Positions 26,397 to 34,906 of a stretch of DNA of 64,000 nt are shown here, piece after piece. This DNA is from Streptosporangiaceae bacterium (GTDB lineage: Bacteria; Actinomycetota; Actinomycetes; Streptosporangiales; Streptosporangiaceae). Position 1 is the stretch's first letter. Each line of letters opens with the position of its first letter. Location: contig JAFARZ010000422.1 of NCBI GenBank assembly GCA_019245115.1, positions 29,571 to 93,570 on the forward strand. Reading direction: 5' to 3'. A program made the translations under genes and the position numbers. The notes under the pieces were generated by a model. The model saw only the letters and a list, made by a program, of their open reading frames with translations. It was not told the DNA's origin and ran no database searches.

Positions 26397-26562
26397 GCGA
26401 GCATAAGCGAGCTGCCGCGGCGGTTGCCGTGGAGGATGCGAGCGGAAGCGAGCGCCGCGGCGGTTGCCGTCCCAACGGGGCGGCAATTCCCGCCGTGGCC
26501 CCAAGCCGGCCGCGCGCCAGCGTGGCCTTGGCGCGGAGGGAAATAAGGCGCGGAGGGAAACA
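26397..26562 (+). repeat. GC-rich dispersed repeat, copy 2 (supplies the RBS of the next gene)
   Basis: This copy fills the whole gap between the APC permease stop and the formamidase start. It matches the translated copy at 20450-20670 over most of its length and itself contains a short internal duplication (the gcggcggttgccgt block occurs twice). Its last bases, gcgcggagggaaaca, place ggaggg six bases before the formamidase TTG. Confidence 0.8.
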
Positions 26563-27576
26563 TTGAGCGATCTTGAGGTGATCTCGTTCCGGCCGTCGGC
26601 GGAGCAGTACGCATGGACGTTCGGCGGGGCGGCGCCGGTGATGCGGATACGGCCGCCGGCGGTGCTGGAGTTGTTCACCGAGGACTGTTTCGCCGGGCGG
26701 GTCCGCTCACCGGAGGACCTCGTGTCGCAGGTGTGCGAGTTCCCGTTCCTCAACCCGCAGACCGGGCCGTTCTATATCGAAGGGGCATCGCCGGGAGACA
26801 CGGTCGCGGTGCATTTCGTGTCGATCACCCCGGCCCGGCCGTGGGCCGCGTCGACCACCGTGCCGTTGTTCGGCGCGCTCACCGGGACGCATCTGACCGC
26901 GCTGCTCAACGATCCGCTGCCCGAGGTCGTCTGGATGTGGGAGCTGGATCCGGCGGCACGGCTGTGCCGGTTCACCGCGCGATCGGTGCCGGACTTCACC
27001 GTCGACCTGCCGATGGAGCCCATGCACGGCACGGTCGGGGTGGCGCCCGCCAACCTGGAGGTGCGCAGCGCGCTGGTGCCCGACAGTTTCGGCGGGAACA
27101 TGGACACGCCCGAGATGCGTGCCGGGGTCACCTGTTACCTGGGCGTCAACGTGGAGGGCGCGCTGCTGTCCCTCGGCGACGGGCACGCCCGCCAGGGCGA
27201 AGGCGAAACGTGCGGCGTCGCGGTGGAATGCGCGATGAACACGGTGATGATCGTTGATCTCGTGAAGGGCGTGCCGTGCCCGTGGCCACGCCTGGAGTCC
27301 GATACGCACATCATGTCCGCGGGTTCGGCGCGTCCGCTGGAGGACGCGTTCCGGATCGCGGCGCATGACATGGTTGGCTGGGTTTCGTCGCTGACCGGGC
27401 TGGACGCGCTGGATTCCTACCAGCTCGTCACCCAGGCGATCGAGGCGCCGCTGGCCAACGTGTGCGACACGAATTACACCTCCCTGGTCAAGCTCCCCAA
27501 GCGATACCTCGGCGGCTCGACTCCGGCGATGGACAGCGCGCACTCGCGCCTACGCGACCTGGCCACCCAGCTCTAG
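26563..27576 (+). CDS. Acetamidase/formamidase family amidohydrolase
   Basis: 337-aa member of the FmdA/AmdA family, hydrolysing short amides such as formamide or acetamide to the acid and ammonia. Family features are GPFYIEGASPGDTVAVHF near residue 70, the metal-site motif LSLGDGHARQGEGE and MNTVMIVDL. TTG 26563 is chosen because similarity starts right there and ggaggg (from the repeat) sits at ideal spacing. The upstream frame to 26464 is repeat DNA. It may form an operon with the APC permease. Confidence 0.87.
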   Translation: MSDLEVISFRPSAEQYAWTFGGAAPVMRIRPPAVLELFTEDCFAGRVRSPEDLVSQVCEFPFLNPQTGPFYIEGASPGDTVAVHFVSITPARPWAASTTVPLFGALTGTHLTALLNDPLPEVVWMWELDPAARLCRFTARSVPDFTVDLPMEPMHGTVGVAPANLEVRSALVPDSFGGNMDTPEMRAGVTCYLGVNVEGALLSLGDGHARQGEGETCGVAVECAMNTVMIVDLVKGVPCPWPRLESDTHIMSAGSARPLEDAFRIAAHDMVGWVSSLTGLDALDSYQLVTQAIEAPLANVCDTNYTSLVKLPKRYLGGSTPAMDSAHSRLRDLATQL

Positions 27577-27622
27577 GGCGCGTGCGCGTTCCGGTCCCAG
27601 TCGAGGAACTGACCGCGTGTGA

Positions 27623-27643
27623 TACCACCGTACGTTCGTTATA
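27623..27643 (+). promoter_or_regulatory. Shared operator-like motif and -10 box before maf
   Basis: The core taccaccgtacgttcgtta is followed by TATAAA at 27640-27645, about 17 nt before the maf start. Closely related sequences occur at 37004-37023 and 61446-61466, each in front of a gene, so this may be the site of a common regulator overlapping the promoter. Confidence 0.5.
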
Positions 27644-27661
27644 AAAGGCGATACTGACGGA

Positions 27662-28249
27662 GTGCCGCAGATTATCCTCGCGTCCGCCTCACCGGCCCGG
27701 CTGAAGCTGCTGCGCGCGGCGGGGCTGGATCCGCAGGTCGTTGTCAGCGGCGTCGACGAGACGGCGTTCAGCGCCGGGTCACCCGCCGAACTCGCCGGGC
27801 TGCTCGCCGAGGCGAAGGCGGCCGCGGTGGCCGCGGGCCTGGGTCATGGGCTCGTGATCGGCTGCGACTCCCTGCTCGACCTCGATGGACGCCCGCAGGG
27901 CAAGCCCGCTTCGCCGGCCGATGCTGTCGCGCTGTGGCGGAACCTGGCCGGCCGGACCGGGACCCTGGTCACCGGGCACTGCGTGATCGACGCGGCGAGC
28001 GGCCGCCGGGCCGCCGCCGTCGCGGCCACGCTTGTGCGGTTCGGCACGCCGTCGGCGGCCGAGATCGACGCGTACGTCACCTCCGGCGAACCGCTGGCCG
28101 TGGCCGGTGGTTTCACGCTTGATGGCCGCGGCGGCTGGTTCGTGGAGGGGATCGACGGCGATCACGGCAACGTTGTCGGCATCTCGCTCCCCCTGCTCCG
28201 CCGACTGTTCGCCGAGTTGGGCCGCAAGGTCACGGATCTGTGGAAATGA
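27662..28249 (+). CDS. maf: Maf-like nucleotide pyrophosphatase
   Basis: 195-aa Maf/HAM1-fold nucleoside triphosphate pyrophosphatase, a house-cleaning enzyme for modified nucleotides. The opening IILASASPARLKLLRAAG is the family signature (S-x-S-P-R). GCDSLLDLDGRPQGKP contains the catalytic acidic residue and is followed by GRTGTLVTGH. The GTG 27662 start gives exactly the expected N-terminus. The transcript leader would be very short. Confidence 0.9.
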   Translation: MPQIILASASPARLKLLRAAGLDPQVVVSGVDETAFSAGSPAELAGLLAEAKAAAVAAGLGHGLVIGCDSLLDLDGRPQGKPASPADAVALWRNLAGRTGTLVTGHCVIDAASGRRAAAVAATLVRFGTPSAAEIDAYVTSGEPLAVAGGFTLDGRGGWFVEGIDGDHGNVVGISLPLLRRLFAELGRKVTDLWK

Positions 28250-28342
28250 GCGCCGTGGGAATGAGCGGAGAACGTCCGCCGGTTTGAGGTCATGTAACCC
28301 GGCGAACCCGCGACCCGGCTCCGGGCTAGGCTGGAGGCTGCC

Positions 28343-29578
28343 ATGGAACCCGAACCGACCGTGCTGGACAGCCTCCGCAAAGCCGTCGAATCCATGCCGG
28401 ACGACGTGCCCCTTCGGCTGCACCTGGCCAGGCTGCTGCTTCAGGGCGGCCAGCGCGATGAGGCGATCCGGCACCTGGGCGCCATCCTGCAGCGCGACCC
28501 GGGCAACTCGGACGCGCTGGCTCTGCTCCGCGACCCGGCGCCGGCCGCGAATCCCGAAATTTCCAGCGAACGGGCGGTGGTTTCTCCCCCCGCACCGCAA
28601 TACGACTGGTCCCAGGCCGAAGACGAGTTGCGCGACGTGCTGCCGGCGATGTTCGTCGGTGAGTCGGAGACGGGCTCGGCGGCCATCGAGGAGGCGGACG
28701 CGTACGATGCCGAGCACGCCGGGCTGACGCTGGCCGATGTGGCCGGGATGACCGAGGTCAAGCAGCGCCTGGAGGCGGCGTTCCTGGCCCCGATGCGGAA
28801 CCCCGAACTGCGGCGGTTGTACGGCAAGTCGTTGCGTGGCGGGCTGCTGCTGTACGGGCCGCCCGGCTGCGGCAAGACGTTCATCGCCCGCGCGGTGGCG
28901 GGCGAGCTGGGCGCGAAGTTCATCGCGGTCTCGTTCGCCGACATCATCGACATGTTCGTCGGGCAGAGCGAACGCAACATCCACGAGCTGTTCGAGATCG
29001 CGCGGCGTAACGCTCCGTGCGTGCTGTTCCTCGATGAGGTCGACGCGATCGGGCAGAAGCGCTCCCAGTTGCGGCACACCCCGATGCGCAGCGCCGTCAA
29101 CCAGCTGCTGCTGGAACTGGACGACGTGGCCGGCCACAACGAGGGCGTGTTCCTGCTGGCCGCGACCAACCACCCGTGGGACGTGGACAGCGCGTTGCGA
29201 CGGCCGGGCCGGTTCGACCGGACGCTGCTGGTGCTGCCGCCCGATCTCGACGCGCGAGCGGGAGTGTTCCGGTATCACCTGCGGGAACGGCCGGTGGCCG
29301 GGATCGATCTGAAGAAGCTCGCGTCGCTGACCGACGGGTATTCCGGCGCGGACATCGCGCATATCTGCGAGACCGCGGCCGAGCGCGCGCTGATGGACTC
29401 GGTCCGGCTCGGCGAGCCGCGCATGATCGGCAACCCGGACCTGGAAGCGGCGATCGCGGAGGTTAAGCCCTCTCTTGGCGCGTGGTTCGACACGGCGCGG
29501 AACGTGGCGCTGTTCGCCAACGAAGGCGGCGCCTACGACGACCTGGCCGCTTACCTCCGCAAGCGCAAGCTCCTGTGA
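28343..29578 (+). CDS. AAA+ ATPase (spastin/FtsH-like) with helical N-terminus
   Basis: 411-aa AAA+ protein. Residues 1-60 form a TPR-like helical pair (LHLARLLLQGGQRDEAIRHLGAILQRDPGNSDAL). The ATPase core has Walker A GPPGCGKT near residue 172, pore-loop-like MFVGQSERN, Walker B LFLDEVDAIG near 229, sensor AATNHPWDVDSAL and arginine finger RRPGRFD. There is no protease or transmembrane segment, so it is not FtsH itself. It is preceded by ggagg and followed 16 bp later by a TPR membrane protein gene. The pair may form a remodelling complex at the membrane. Confidence 0.87.
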   Translation: MEPEPTVLDSLRKAVESMPDDVPLRLHLARLLLQGGQRDEAIRHLGAILQRDPGNSDALALLRDPAPAANPEISSERAVVSPPAPQYDWSQAEDELRDVLPAMFVGESETGSAAIEEADAYDAEHAGLTLADVAGMTEVKQRLEAAFLAPMRNPELRRLYGKSLRGGLLLYGPPGCGKTFIARAVAGELGAKFIAVSFADIIDMFVGQSERNIHELFEIARRNAPCVLFLDEVDAIGQKRSQLRHTPMRSAVNQLLLELDDVAGHNEGVFLLAATNHPWDVDSALRRPGRFDRTLLVLPPDLDARAGVFRYHLRERPVAGIDLKKLASLTDGYSGADIAHICETAAERALMDSVRLGEPRMIGNPDLEAAIAEVKPSLGAWFDTARNVALFANEGGAYDDLAAYLRKRKLL

Positions 29579-29594
29579 CCAGCGAGCCCCCCAC

Positions 29595-30629
29595 ATGATC
29601 GAGGTGCGGCAGGAACTGGCGCGGGCCTCGGCGATGCTCGACGTGCGGCGGTTCGACGAGGCGACTCAGCTGCTGGCCCGGATCGTGGCCGCCGAACCGG
29701 AGAGCAGCCGCGCGTGGTGCCTCATGGCCCGCGCGCATCTGGGTGCGGACCGGTATACCGACGCGATCGCCGCCGCGAACCGCGCCGTGTCCCTCGATCC
29801 CGCCGACGAATGGCCGCACCGGCTGGCCAGCAACGCGCTGGTGCACCTGGGTAACTACCCCGACGCGCTGCGGGCGGCGGATCAGGCCTGCCGGCTGGCG
29901 CCCGGATTCTGGCAGACCCATGTGTGCGTGGCGCAGGCCGCGCTCGCGGCGCACCGTCTGGACATCGCCAACGCCGCCGCGGGCCGGGCCCGCGCCTTGG
30001 CTCCGAACGAGCCTGACGTTCATTTCCTGTCCGGAAAGGTCAGCCTGTCGGACGGAGAGCTGGCATCGGCCAGGGAGCATCAGGAGCGGGCGCTGGCACT
30101 GGACCCGGCGCACAGCGGCGCGATGAACGAACTGGGCCGCATCAGGCTCCGGCGGCATGACACCGCGGGCGCGATCCGGCACTTTATCAGCGCGGCCCGC
30201 GCCGCGCCGGACGAGCACATCTACAGCCGCAACATCGACGTCGTGATCCTGCGCACCGTGTCGCGGACCATCTACGCGTTCACGCTGATCGCGCTGATCC
30301 TGATCTGGGTGCCAGCTGTCACGCACGTGGCCCGCTTCCCGTTCGTCATCGCGCTCGGCGTGCTGGGGGTGGCGACCGCACTGGCCTTCGGCTGGCTGGT
30401 GTTCCGGCTGCCGCCGGAGGCGCGGCTGCTGGTACGCCGGACGTTGCGGACACCGCGGGTCGCGCTGGCCCTGGCGCTCGCCGTGGGCGGCGTCGGTATC
30501 GCGTTCGCCATCGTGGCGCTTACCCCCGCGCCCGAGGTCGCGCAGATACTGCCGGTGGCCGTGGCGATCACCGTGGCCGCCCGCCTCACCGCCTTCGCCG
30601 CGCTCCGCTCGGCCGCCCGCAAGCCCTAG
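29595..30629 (+). CDS. TPR-repeat membrane protein
   Basis: 344-aa protein. Residues 1-200 form five or six tetratricopeptide repeats (for example ALAAHRLDIANAAAGRARALAPNEPD). Residues 225-340 contain about four hydrophobic helices. ATG 29595 is preferred to the upstream in-frame ATG at 29475, which lies inside the AAA gene. The adjacent AAA+ protein also carries a TPR-like N-terminus, so the two gene products probably work together, with this one as the membrane anchor. Molecular function is unknown. Confidence 0.8.
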   Translation: MIEVRQELARASAMLDVRRFDEATQLLARIVAAEPESSRAWCLMARAHLGADRYTDAIAAANRAVSLDPADEWPHRLASNALVHLGNYPDALRAADQACRLAPGFWQTHVCVAQAALAAHRLDIANAAAGRARALAPNEPDVHFLSGKVSLSDGELASAREHQERALALDPAHSGAMNELGRIRLRRHDTAGAIRHFISAARAAPDEHIYSRNIDVVILRTVSRTIYAFTLIALILIWVPAVTHVARFPFVIALGVLGVATALAFGWLVFRLPPEARLLVRRTLRTPRVALALALAVGGVGIAFAIVALTPAPEVAQILPVAVAITVAARLTAFAALRSAARKP

Positions 30630-30676
30630 CGCTTTGACGCGAGCTTGTGGCGCGGGGCGGGGCGGGGCGGGTGGGG

Positions 30677-30794
30677 GCTGCGATTTGCCGGGTGTGACCG
30701 TTATGTGACGGCGGCTTGCGGTGGGCGGCGCGGGCGCGCTGCTGCGATTTGCCGGGATATGGCCGTTATGCGACGGCGGCTGCGGTGCGCGGCG
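30677..30794. repeat. Diverged 54-bp direct duplication
   Basis: Two copies (30677-30730 and 30741-30794) share gctgcgatttgccggg, ccgttatg, gacggcggc and a GC-rich tail, separated by 10 bp. They lie in the 475-bp non-coding gap between the TPR gene and the esterase gene. No protein-like frame or known RNA is recognised in that gap. Confidence 0.7.
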
Positions 30795-30795
30795 T

Positions 30796-30947
30796 GGAAG
30801 AAAAGAGCTTCGCGGAAGGTAGGGCGCCGGTTTCCGGCGCCTTTTGTTCCGGACGACTCTTTTCTTCCGCGAGATGACCGGATTCTTCTGCGGGAGGCCG
30901 GATTCTTCCGCGAGATGACCGGCCCATGTGCCTGCTATGTGGCGATA
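30796..30947. repeat. Nested palindromic element, copy A
   Basis: The outer arms ggaagaaaagag (30796-30807) and its exact complement (30857-30868) enclose an inner hairpin with arms ggcgccgg/ccggcgcc around ttt (30823-30841), followed by tttt. A conserved tail beginning ggcccatgtgcc continues to about 30947. The family recurs at 40558-40670 and 52020-52105 and is cut by the window end. Located between convergent genes, this copy could also act as a transcription terminator. Confidence 0.8.
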
Positions 30948-31104
30948 GGCGTAGTTCACCAGGCGGCCAGCGCATTCTAGCAAAGGCGATATGCCCGGCA
31001 TTTCCGACATGTCGTAAAAGGTGCGTCATTCTGGAATGCTGACATACGGAACCGTTTATTTCGGTATAGCAAGAAATTTCCTGCGCTGTATTGAGATGAA
31101 CGTT

Positions 31105-32727
31105 TTACGTCAGCCCCGGTTCGATGGCTGCCCAGAAATCACACTGATGCTCGGCGGGGAAAACCGTTGTCGACACGGTGTTGCCGGTGGGATGGAAGCC
31201 GATCACCGGGTGGGTGGCGGCGGTGACCTTGGGCCAGGCCACCTGGCCCGGCACGTCGGGGTTGGCCGTGCGGGCGAAGGCGCCCCAGTACCGGTCCATC
31301 TGCTCACCGAGCCAGAGTTCAGCGGGAGTCAGCGGGCGCTCGACGAGCGTGAAGTTCCACAGGTAGGCCAGCTCAGCGGCGTGGGCGTTGGACATGTCGA
31401 TACCCGGTGGCTGGGACGCGAACCCGGTGGGCGAGGTCGGGTCGTCGAACTCCTCCTCCCAGGCCGGCACCTGCGAGCCGAAGTCGCTGGCGGACCAGTA
31501 GCTGGGGCACGCGAACAGGGAGTCGGTGAACACCGCCGCCCGCGCGTAGAAGGGCGACGGGTAGCTGCTCACCGGATAGTGCGCCAGCACCGCGGCGGCG
31601 TTGGATCCGTATTGCGCATCGACGGCGGCCGTGTACTGCGCCGCGGTCAGGCCGGCCTGGGCGGTGAAGAACAGTTTGCCTTCGCTGCGCACGGTGCCGA
31701 TGATCACCGGCACCTTGTTCCATTGACCGGCCGCGATGGCCTGCGCCGGCGGGAGCGGCAGGGCTGGAGTGCCATACGCCGGAGCGTTGATGACGTCCTG
31801 CTGCGCCGCCGCGACCAGGTTCGGGGTCCACGCGTTGCGCAGGCACGCCACGACAGCCGCGGCCGGAGGCCCAGGCCGATTCAGCGCCGCGGGCCGGCCG
31901 CACCCGGCTGCGCCGGCGAACTCCGCTCCCAGCGCTTGCGCCGCGGACAACGAAGTCGGGGCGATGATCGCACACGGCCCGCTTTCCAGGATGGCGCGCT
32001 GGAACAGCCCCGCGGCCAGCGGCGAGGCCAGTATGTCGCACACCGATCCCGACCCGGCCGACTGCCCGTCAATGGTGATGCCGTGCGCGTTACCGCCGAA
32101 CGCGGCGATGTTGGACCGCACCCACTTGAGCGCGGCGATCTGGTCGAGCAGGCCATAGTCTCCCGAGCCGCCCCCGAACTGGGACAGCGCGAGGTAACCG
32201 TACGCGCCGAGCCTGTAGTTGATGGACACGAAGATGGAGTTGGTCAGCGAGGTGAACCGCTGGCCGCCGTAGGCCACGCCGGTGCCCTCGGTGAAGTTGC
32301 CGCCGTGTATCCAGAACACCACCGGGAGGTTGTCGCCGGGCCGGGCGGCGGCCGGCGTGTAGATGTCCAGGTACAGGCAGTCCTCGCTGGTGGCCTGGTC
32401 GTTCCGCACCCCCATGGGCTGGAACTGGATGCAGGCCGATCCCTGCGCCGTCGCGGACCGGACCCCGCTCCACGGCCGCGGCGGCCGCGGCGGCGCGAAC
32501 CGCAGGTCACGCACCGGCGGCGCCGCGTAGGGCACGCCGAAGAACTCGCGGACGCCTTGCGACACTGTCCCCCTCAGCGACCCGTCACTGACGTGGGCCA
32601 CCAGCTCGGGCGGGCCAGGCGTGGCCCTCGCCGCGGACCCGGGCGACGTGCAGCCGGCCAGCCCCAGCACTCCCACGCCGACCACCGCGCCAAGAACGCC
32701 GGTCATCCGGCGCCAATTACCGGGCAC
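31105..32727 (-). CDS. Lipoprotein carboxylesterase (para-nitrobenzyl esterase-like)
   Basis: 540-aa type-B carboxylesterase, predicted to be lipid-anchored outside the membrane; the N-terminal hydrophobic stretch ends in the lipobox LAGC. Family signatures are EDCLYLDIYTP, the oxyanion-hole HGGNF and the nucleophile elbow GQSAGS near residue 203. LNRPGPPAAAV in the middle is encoded by the 30-bp dispersed repeat read in the antisense direction, located at a surface-loop position between ALGAEFAGAAGC and VVACLRNAW. It is transcribed divergently from the broken methyltransferase gene. Confidence 0.88.
   Translation of the reverse strand: MPGNWRRMTGVLGAVVGVGVLGLAGCTSPGSAARATPGPPELVAHVSDGSLRGTVSQGVREFFGVPYAAPPVRDLRFAPPRPPRPWSGVRSATAQGSACIQFQPMGVRNDQATSEDCLYLDIYTPAAARPGDNLPVVFWIHGGNFTEGTGVAYGGQRFTSLTNSIFVSINYRLGAYGYLALSQFGGGSGDYGLLDQIAALKWVRSNIAAFGGNAHGITIDGQSAGSGSVCDILASPLAAGLFQRAILESGPCAIIAPTSLSAAQALGAEFAGAAGCGRPAALNRPGPPAAAVVACLRNAWTPNLVAAAQQDVINAPAYGTPALPLPPAQAIAAGQWNKVPVIIGTVRSEGKLFFTAQAGLTAAQYTAAVDAQYGSNAAAVLAHYPVSSYPSPFYARAAVFTDSLFACPSYWSASDFGSQVPAWEEEFDDPTSPTGFASQPPGIDMSNAHAAELAYLWNFTLVERPLTPAELWLGEQMDRYWGAFARTANPDVPGQVAWPKVTAATHPVIGFHPTGNTVSTTVFPAEHQCDFWAAIEPGLT
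31856..31885 (+). repeat. 30-bp dispersed coding repeat, copy 2 (antisense to the esterase)
   Basis: This unit differs by one base from the copy in the ligase gene. Relative to its host gene it is inverted, so it contributes LNRPGPPAAA rather than AAAGGPGQFS. The esterase frame is undisturbed. Confidence 0.85.
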
Positions 32728-32770
32728 CGATAATCCTTTCCCGCGGTCCGCATCGGGGCATTGTTGTGTG

Positions 32771-33425
32771 GTGACGCTGAACCCTCCCGCCCAGTATGCC
32801 GATGACCGGAACCTGCGTGCTCGCCAGCGGTTCTGGCAGCATCAGGACCCGTATTTCGACATCGTCGGATGGGTCATGGACCTGGCTCGGCTGTAGCTCA
32901 CCCGGCGCTGCTCAACGCCGATATCACTGCGCTGCCGCTGCGCGAGGGCGCTGTCGATGTCGCGCTGGCCATTCACATGCTGTATCACGTACCCAACCGG
33001 AGGCAGCCATCGGGGAACTGCGGCGGGTCGTGGCAGCGGGCGGCACCTGCATCGCGGTCACCAACGGCGGCCGGCACACCCGCTCGCTGCGCGCCCTCGT
33101 TGAGCGCGCTGTCCGCCAGGAAACGCCCGGATGGCAGATGTGCCCTGCCACCCACGCGTTCACCGCCGAGAACGCGGCAGCGCAGCTCGCCACCGCCTTC
33201 GAGTCAGTCACGTGCCTGCGTCCCGCCAGCAATCCGCCAGTAGTCATCCGCGACGCGGCGGTGGCCGCGGGCTACCTCGCCAGCCTGGCGAGCCACCACC
33301 AGGGCGATAGCTCTCGCCCCTGGGACGAAGTCGTCGAAGACGTGCGCCGGCAAGTCCAGGCGGTCATCGACGACAAGGGAGCCTTCATCACCACCGGCGA
33401 CCTCGCTGCCTTCATATGCCGCTAA
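32771..33425 (+). pseudogene. Broken SAM-dependent methyltransferase
   Basis: Three frames together resemble one class I methyltransferase. Frame 1 from GTG 32771 reads NLRARQRFWQHQDPYFDIVGWVMDLA and stops at 32896. A second frame then gives LLNADITALPLREGAVDVALAIHMLYHVPNR. A one-base shift near 33000 leads to AAIGELRRVVAAGGTCIAVTNGG and the C-terminus ending at 33425. The SAM-binding motif I (D-x-G-C-G-x-G), expected between the first two segments, is deleted. The gene therefore has a deletion plus a frameshift and cannot make an active enzyme. Confidence 0.8.
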
Positions 33426-33474
33426 TACGCCTCAAGGAAGCTGAGCCGGCTACGGAATCTGCTTCACTATGTGA

Positions 33475-34236
33475 ATGCATCCGAACGACAGGTCACGGCT
33501 GGCTTTCAAGCTACGCTACGCCGTCCGTCATCCTGGCCGCATCGTGCCACACGCCCGCCGCCTGGCGCGGGACGCCATTCTCCGGCTCAAGACCCGCGAC
33601 CACGTGAGCTACTACCGCGCGGTGATGAAGTCCGACGCGGCGCGCAGCGACGAGGCCGCGGTGGGCGGCCGGACGCACGCCGAGTGGCTCAGCGTCGGCC
33701 AGCTCCAGTTCGACTACCTGATCAGTCACGGCCTGAAACCCGGGATGCGGATGCTGGACATCGGTTGCGGCAACCTGCGGGCGGGCCGGCTGTTCATCGC
33801 CCACCTCGATCCCGGTGACTACTACGGGCTCGACATCTCGCCGGACATCCTGATCGCCGCTCAGCGCACCCTCACCAAGGAGGGCCTGCAAGAAAAGCTG
33901 CCGCACCTGACGCTGGTAAATGACCTGAAGCTGGACTTCCTGCCCTCGGCGTACTTCGACGTGGTGCACGCGCACAGCGTCTTCTCGCACTCCCCCATCG
34001 AGGTGATCGAGGAATGCCTCGCTCACGTGGGCCGGGTGATGAAGCCGGACGGTTTCTTCGACTTCACCTTCGACCGGACCGAGGGCGCCGAGCACCACGT
34101 GCTGCGGGAGGACTTTTACTACCGCACCGACACGCTGGTCGCGCTGGCCGCCAGGTACGGCCTGGCTGGACTGTTCATGACCGACTGGGAAGATCTCCCG
34201 CACGGGCAATCCAAGCTGCGGCTGATAAAGAGTTAA
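33475..34236 (+). CDS. SAM-dependent class I methyltransferase
   Basis: 253-aa methyltransferase. SAM motif I is MLDIGCGNLRAG near residue 91, motif II YGLDISPDIL, and post-I/III segments are YFDVVHAHSVFSHSP and GRVMKPDGFFDFTFDRT. The acceptor is unknown. It directly follows the methyltransferase pseudogene but is not its remainder, because it has its own complete motif set. Similar enzymes occur among glycan and lipid modification proteins. Confidence 0.8.
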   Translation: MHPNDRSRLAFKLRYAVRHPGRIVPHARRLARDAILRLKTRDHVSYYRAVMKSDAARSDEAAVGGRTHAEWLSVGQLQFDYLISHGLKPGMRMLDIGCGNLRAGRLFIAHLDPGDYYGLDISPDILIAAQRTLTKEGLQEKLPHLTLVNDLKLDFLPSAYFDVVHAHSVFSHSPIEVIEECLAHVGRVMKPDGFFDFTFDRTEGAEHHVLREDFYYRTDTLVALAARYGLAGLFMTDWEDLPHGQSKLRLIKS

Positions 34237-34246
34237 GATACATCGC

Positions 34247-34897
34247 GTGGACATTGAACCGACCCGCGCCCAGCCAGTCAAGCGAATCCCCGCTACCTCT
34301 CCGGAGACCCGCGTTTCGGATCGGGAACGCGACACCGTCCTGCAGCGCGTGCAAGAGGCGTTCGCCGAGGGCCGCCTCGACGATACCGAGTTCGACCAGC
34401 GGATGCGCGCGGCGCTGACCGCGAAGACGCGCGGGGAACTCGATATCCTGCTCACCGACCTGCCCGCGGCCGCGCCAGACGCGCGAGCCGCGGTGACGGG
34501 ACCGGCGCCGGGCAAGTACGCGATCGCGTACAAGGGCTCCGTCCGCCGGTCTGGCCGCTGGCGTGTGCCGGGCCAGTACACCGCGGTCGTCTACAAGGGC
34601 AGCGGCTGGCTGGACATGCGTGCGGCCGAATTGACCGGCCCGGTCACCATGATCCGCGCGGTCGCCTACAAGTCCAAGATGAAGCTGCTGGTCCCGCCGG
34701 GCGTCCGGGTGGAGGTGACCGGCTTCGGCATCGTCCAGGACGGCACCGACGACGAGACCCTGGGCTACCGGCTGCCGAACGACGCGCCGGTGATCCATGT
34801 CCGGTCCCTGGCTTACAAGGGCGCTGTCGAGATCATCACCCGGCCGCCCGAGCGCCCTGCTCTCCCCGACGGCCACACGGCGCTCCCCGGCCAGTAG
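34247..34897 (+). CDS. DUF1707 domain protein with LiaF-like C-terminus
   Basis: 216-aa protein starting at GTG 34247. Residues 22-70 are a DUF1707 domain (RVSDRERDTVLQRVQEAFAEGRLDDTEFDQRM). The C-terminal part has repeated beta-strand units of the form VAYKGSVRRSG, TAVVYKGSGWLDMRAAEL and SLAYKGAVEI, like the cell-wall-active-antibiotic response domain. No transmembrane segment is present. DUF1707 is common in actinobacteria and its molecular role is not established. Confidence 0.82.
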   Translation: MDIEPTRAQPVKRIPATSPETRVSDRERDTVLQRVQEAFAEGRLDDTEFDQRMRAALTAKTRGELDILLTDLPAAAPDARAAVTGPAPGKYAIAYKGSVRRSGRWRVPGQYTAVVYKGSGWLDMRAAELTGPVTMIRAVAYKSKMKLLVPPGVRVEVTGFGIVQDGTDDETLGYRLPNDAPVIHVRSLAYKGAVEIITRPPERPALPDGHTALPGQ

Positions 34898-34906
34898 CCT
34901 GTGCTC

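Noticed and set aside
27779..29596. 605-codon minus-strand frame across maf and the AAA+ gene
   Set aside because: Both genes on the plus strand have clear family motifs; the minus frame shows only compositional bias.
31021..32733. 570-codon plus-strand frame antisense to the esterase
   Set aside because: The esterase frame has a lipobox and catalytic motifs; the plus frame is Arg/Gly-rich noise.
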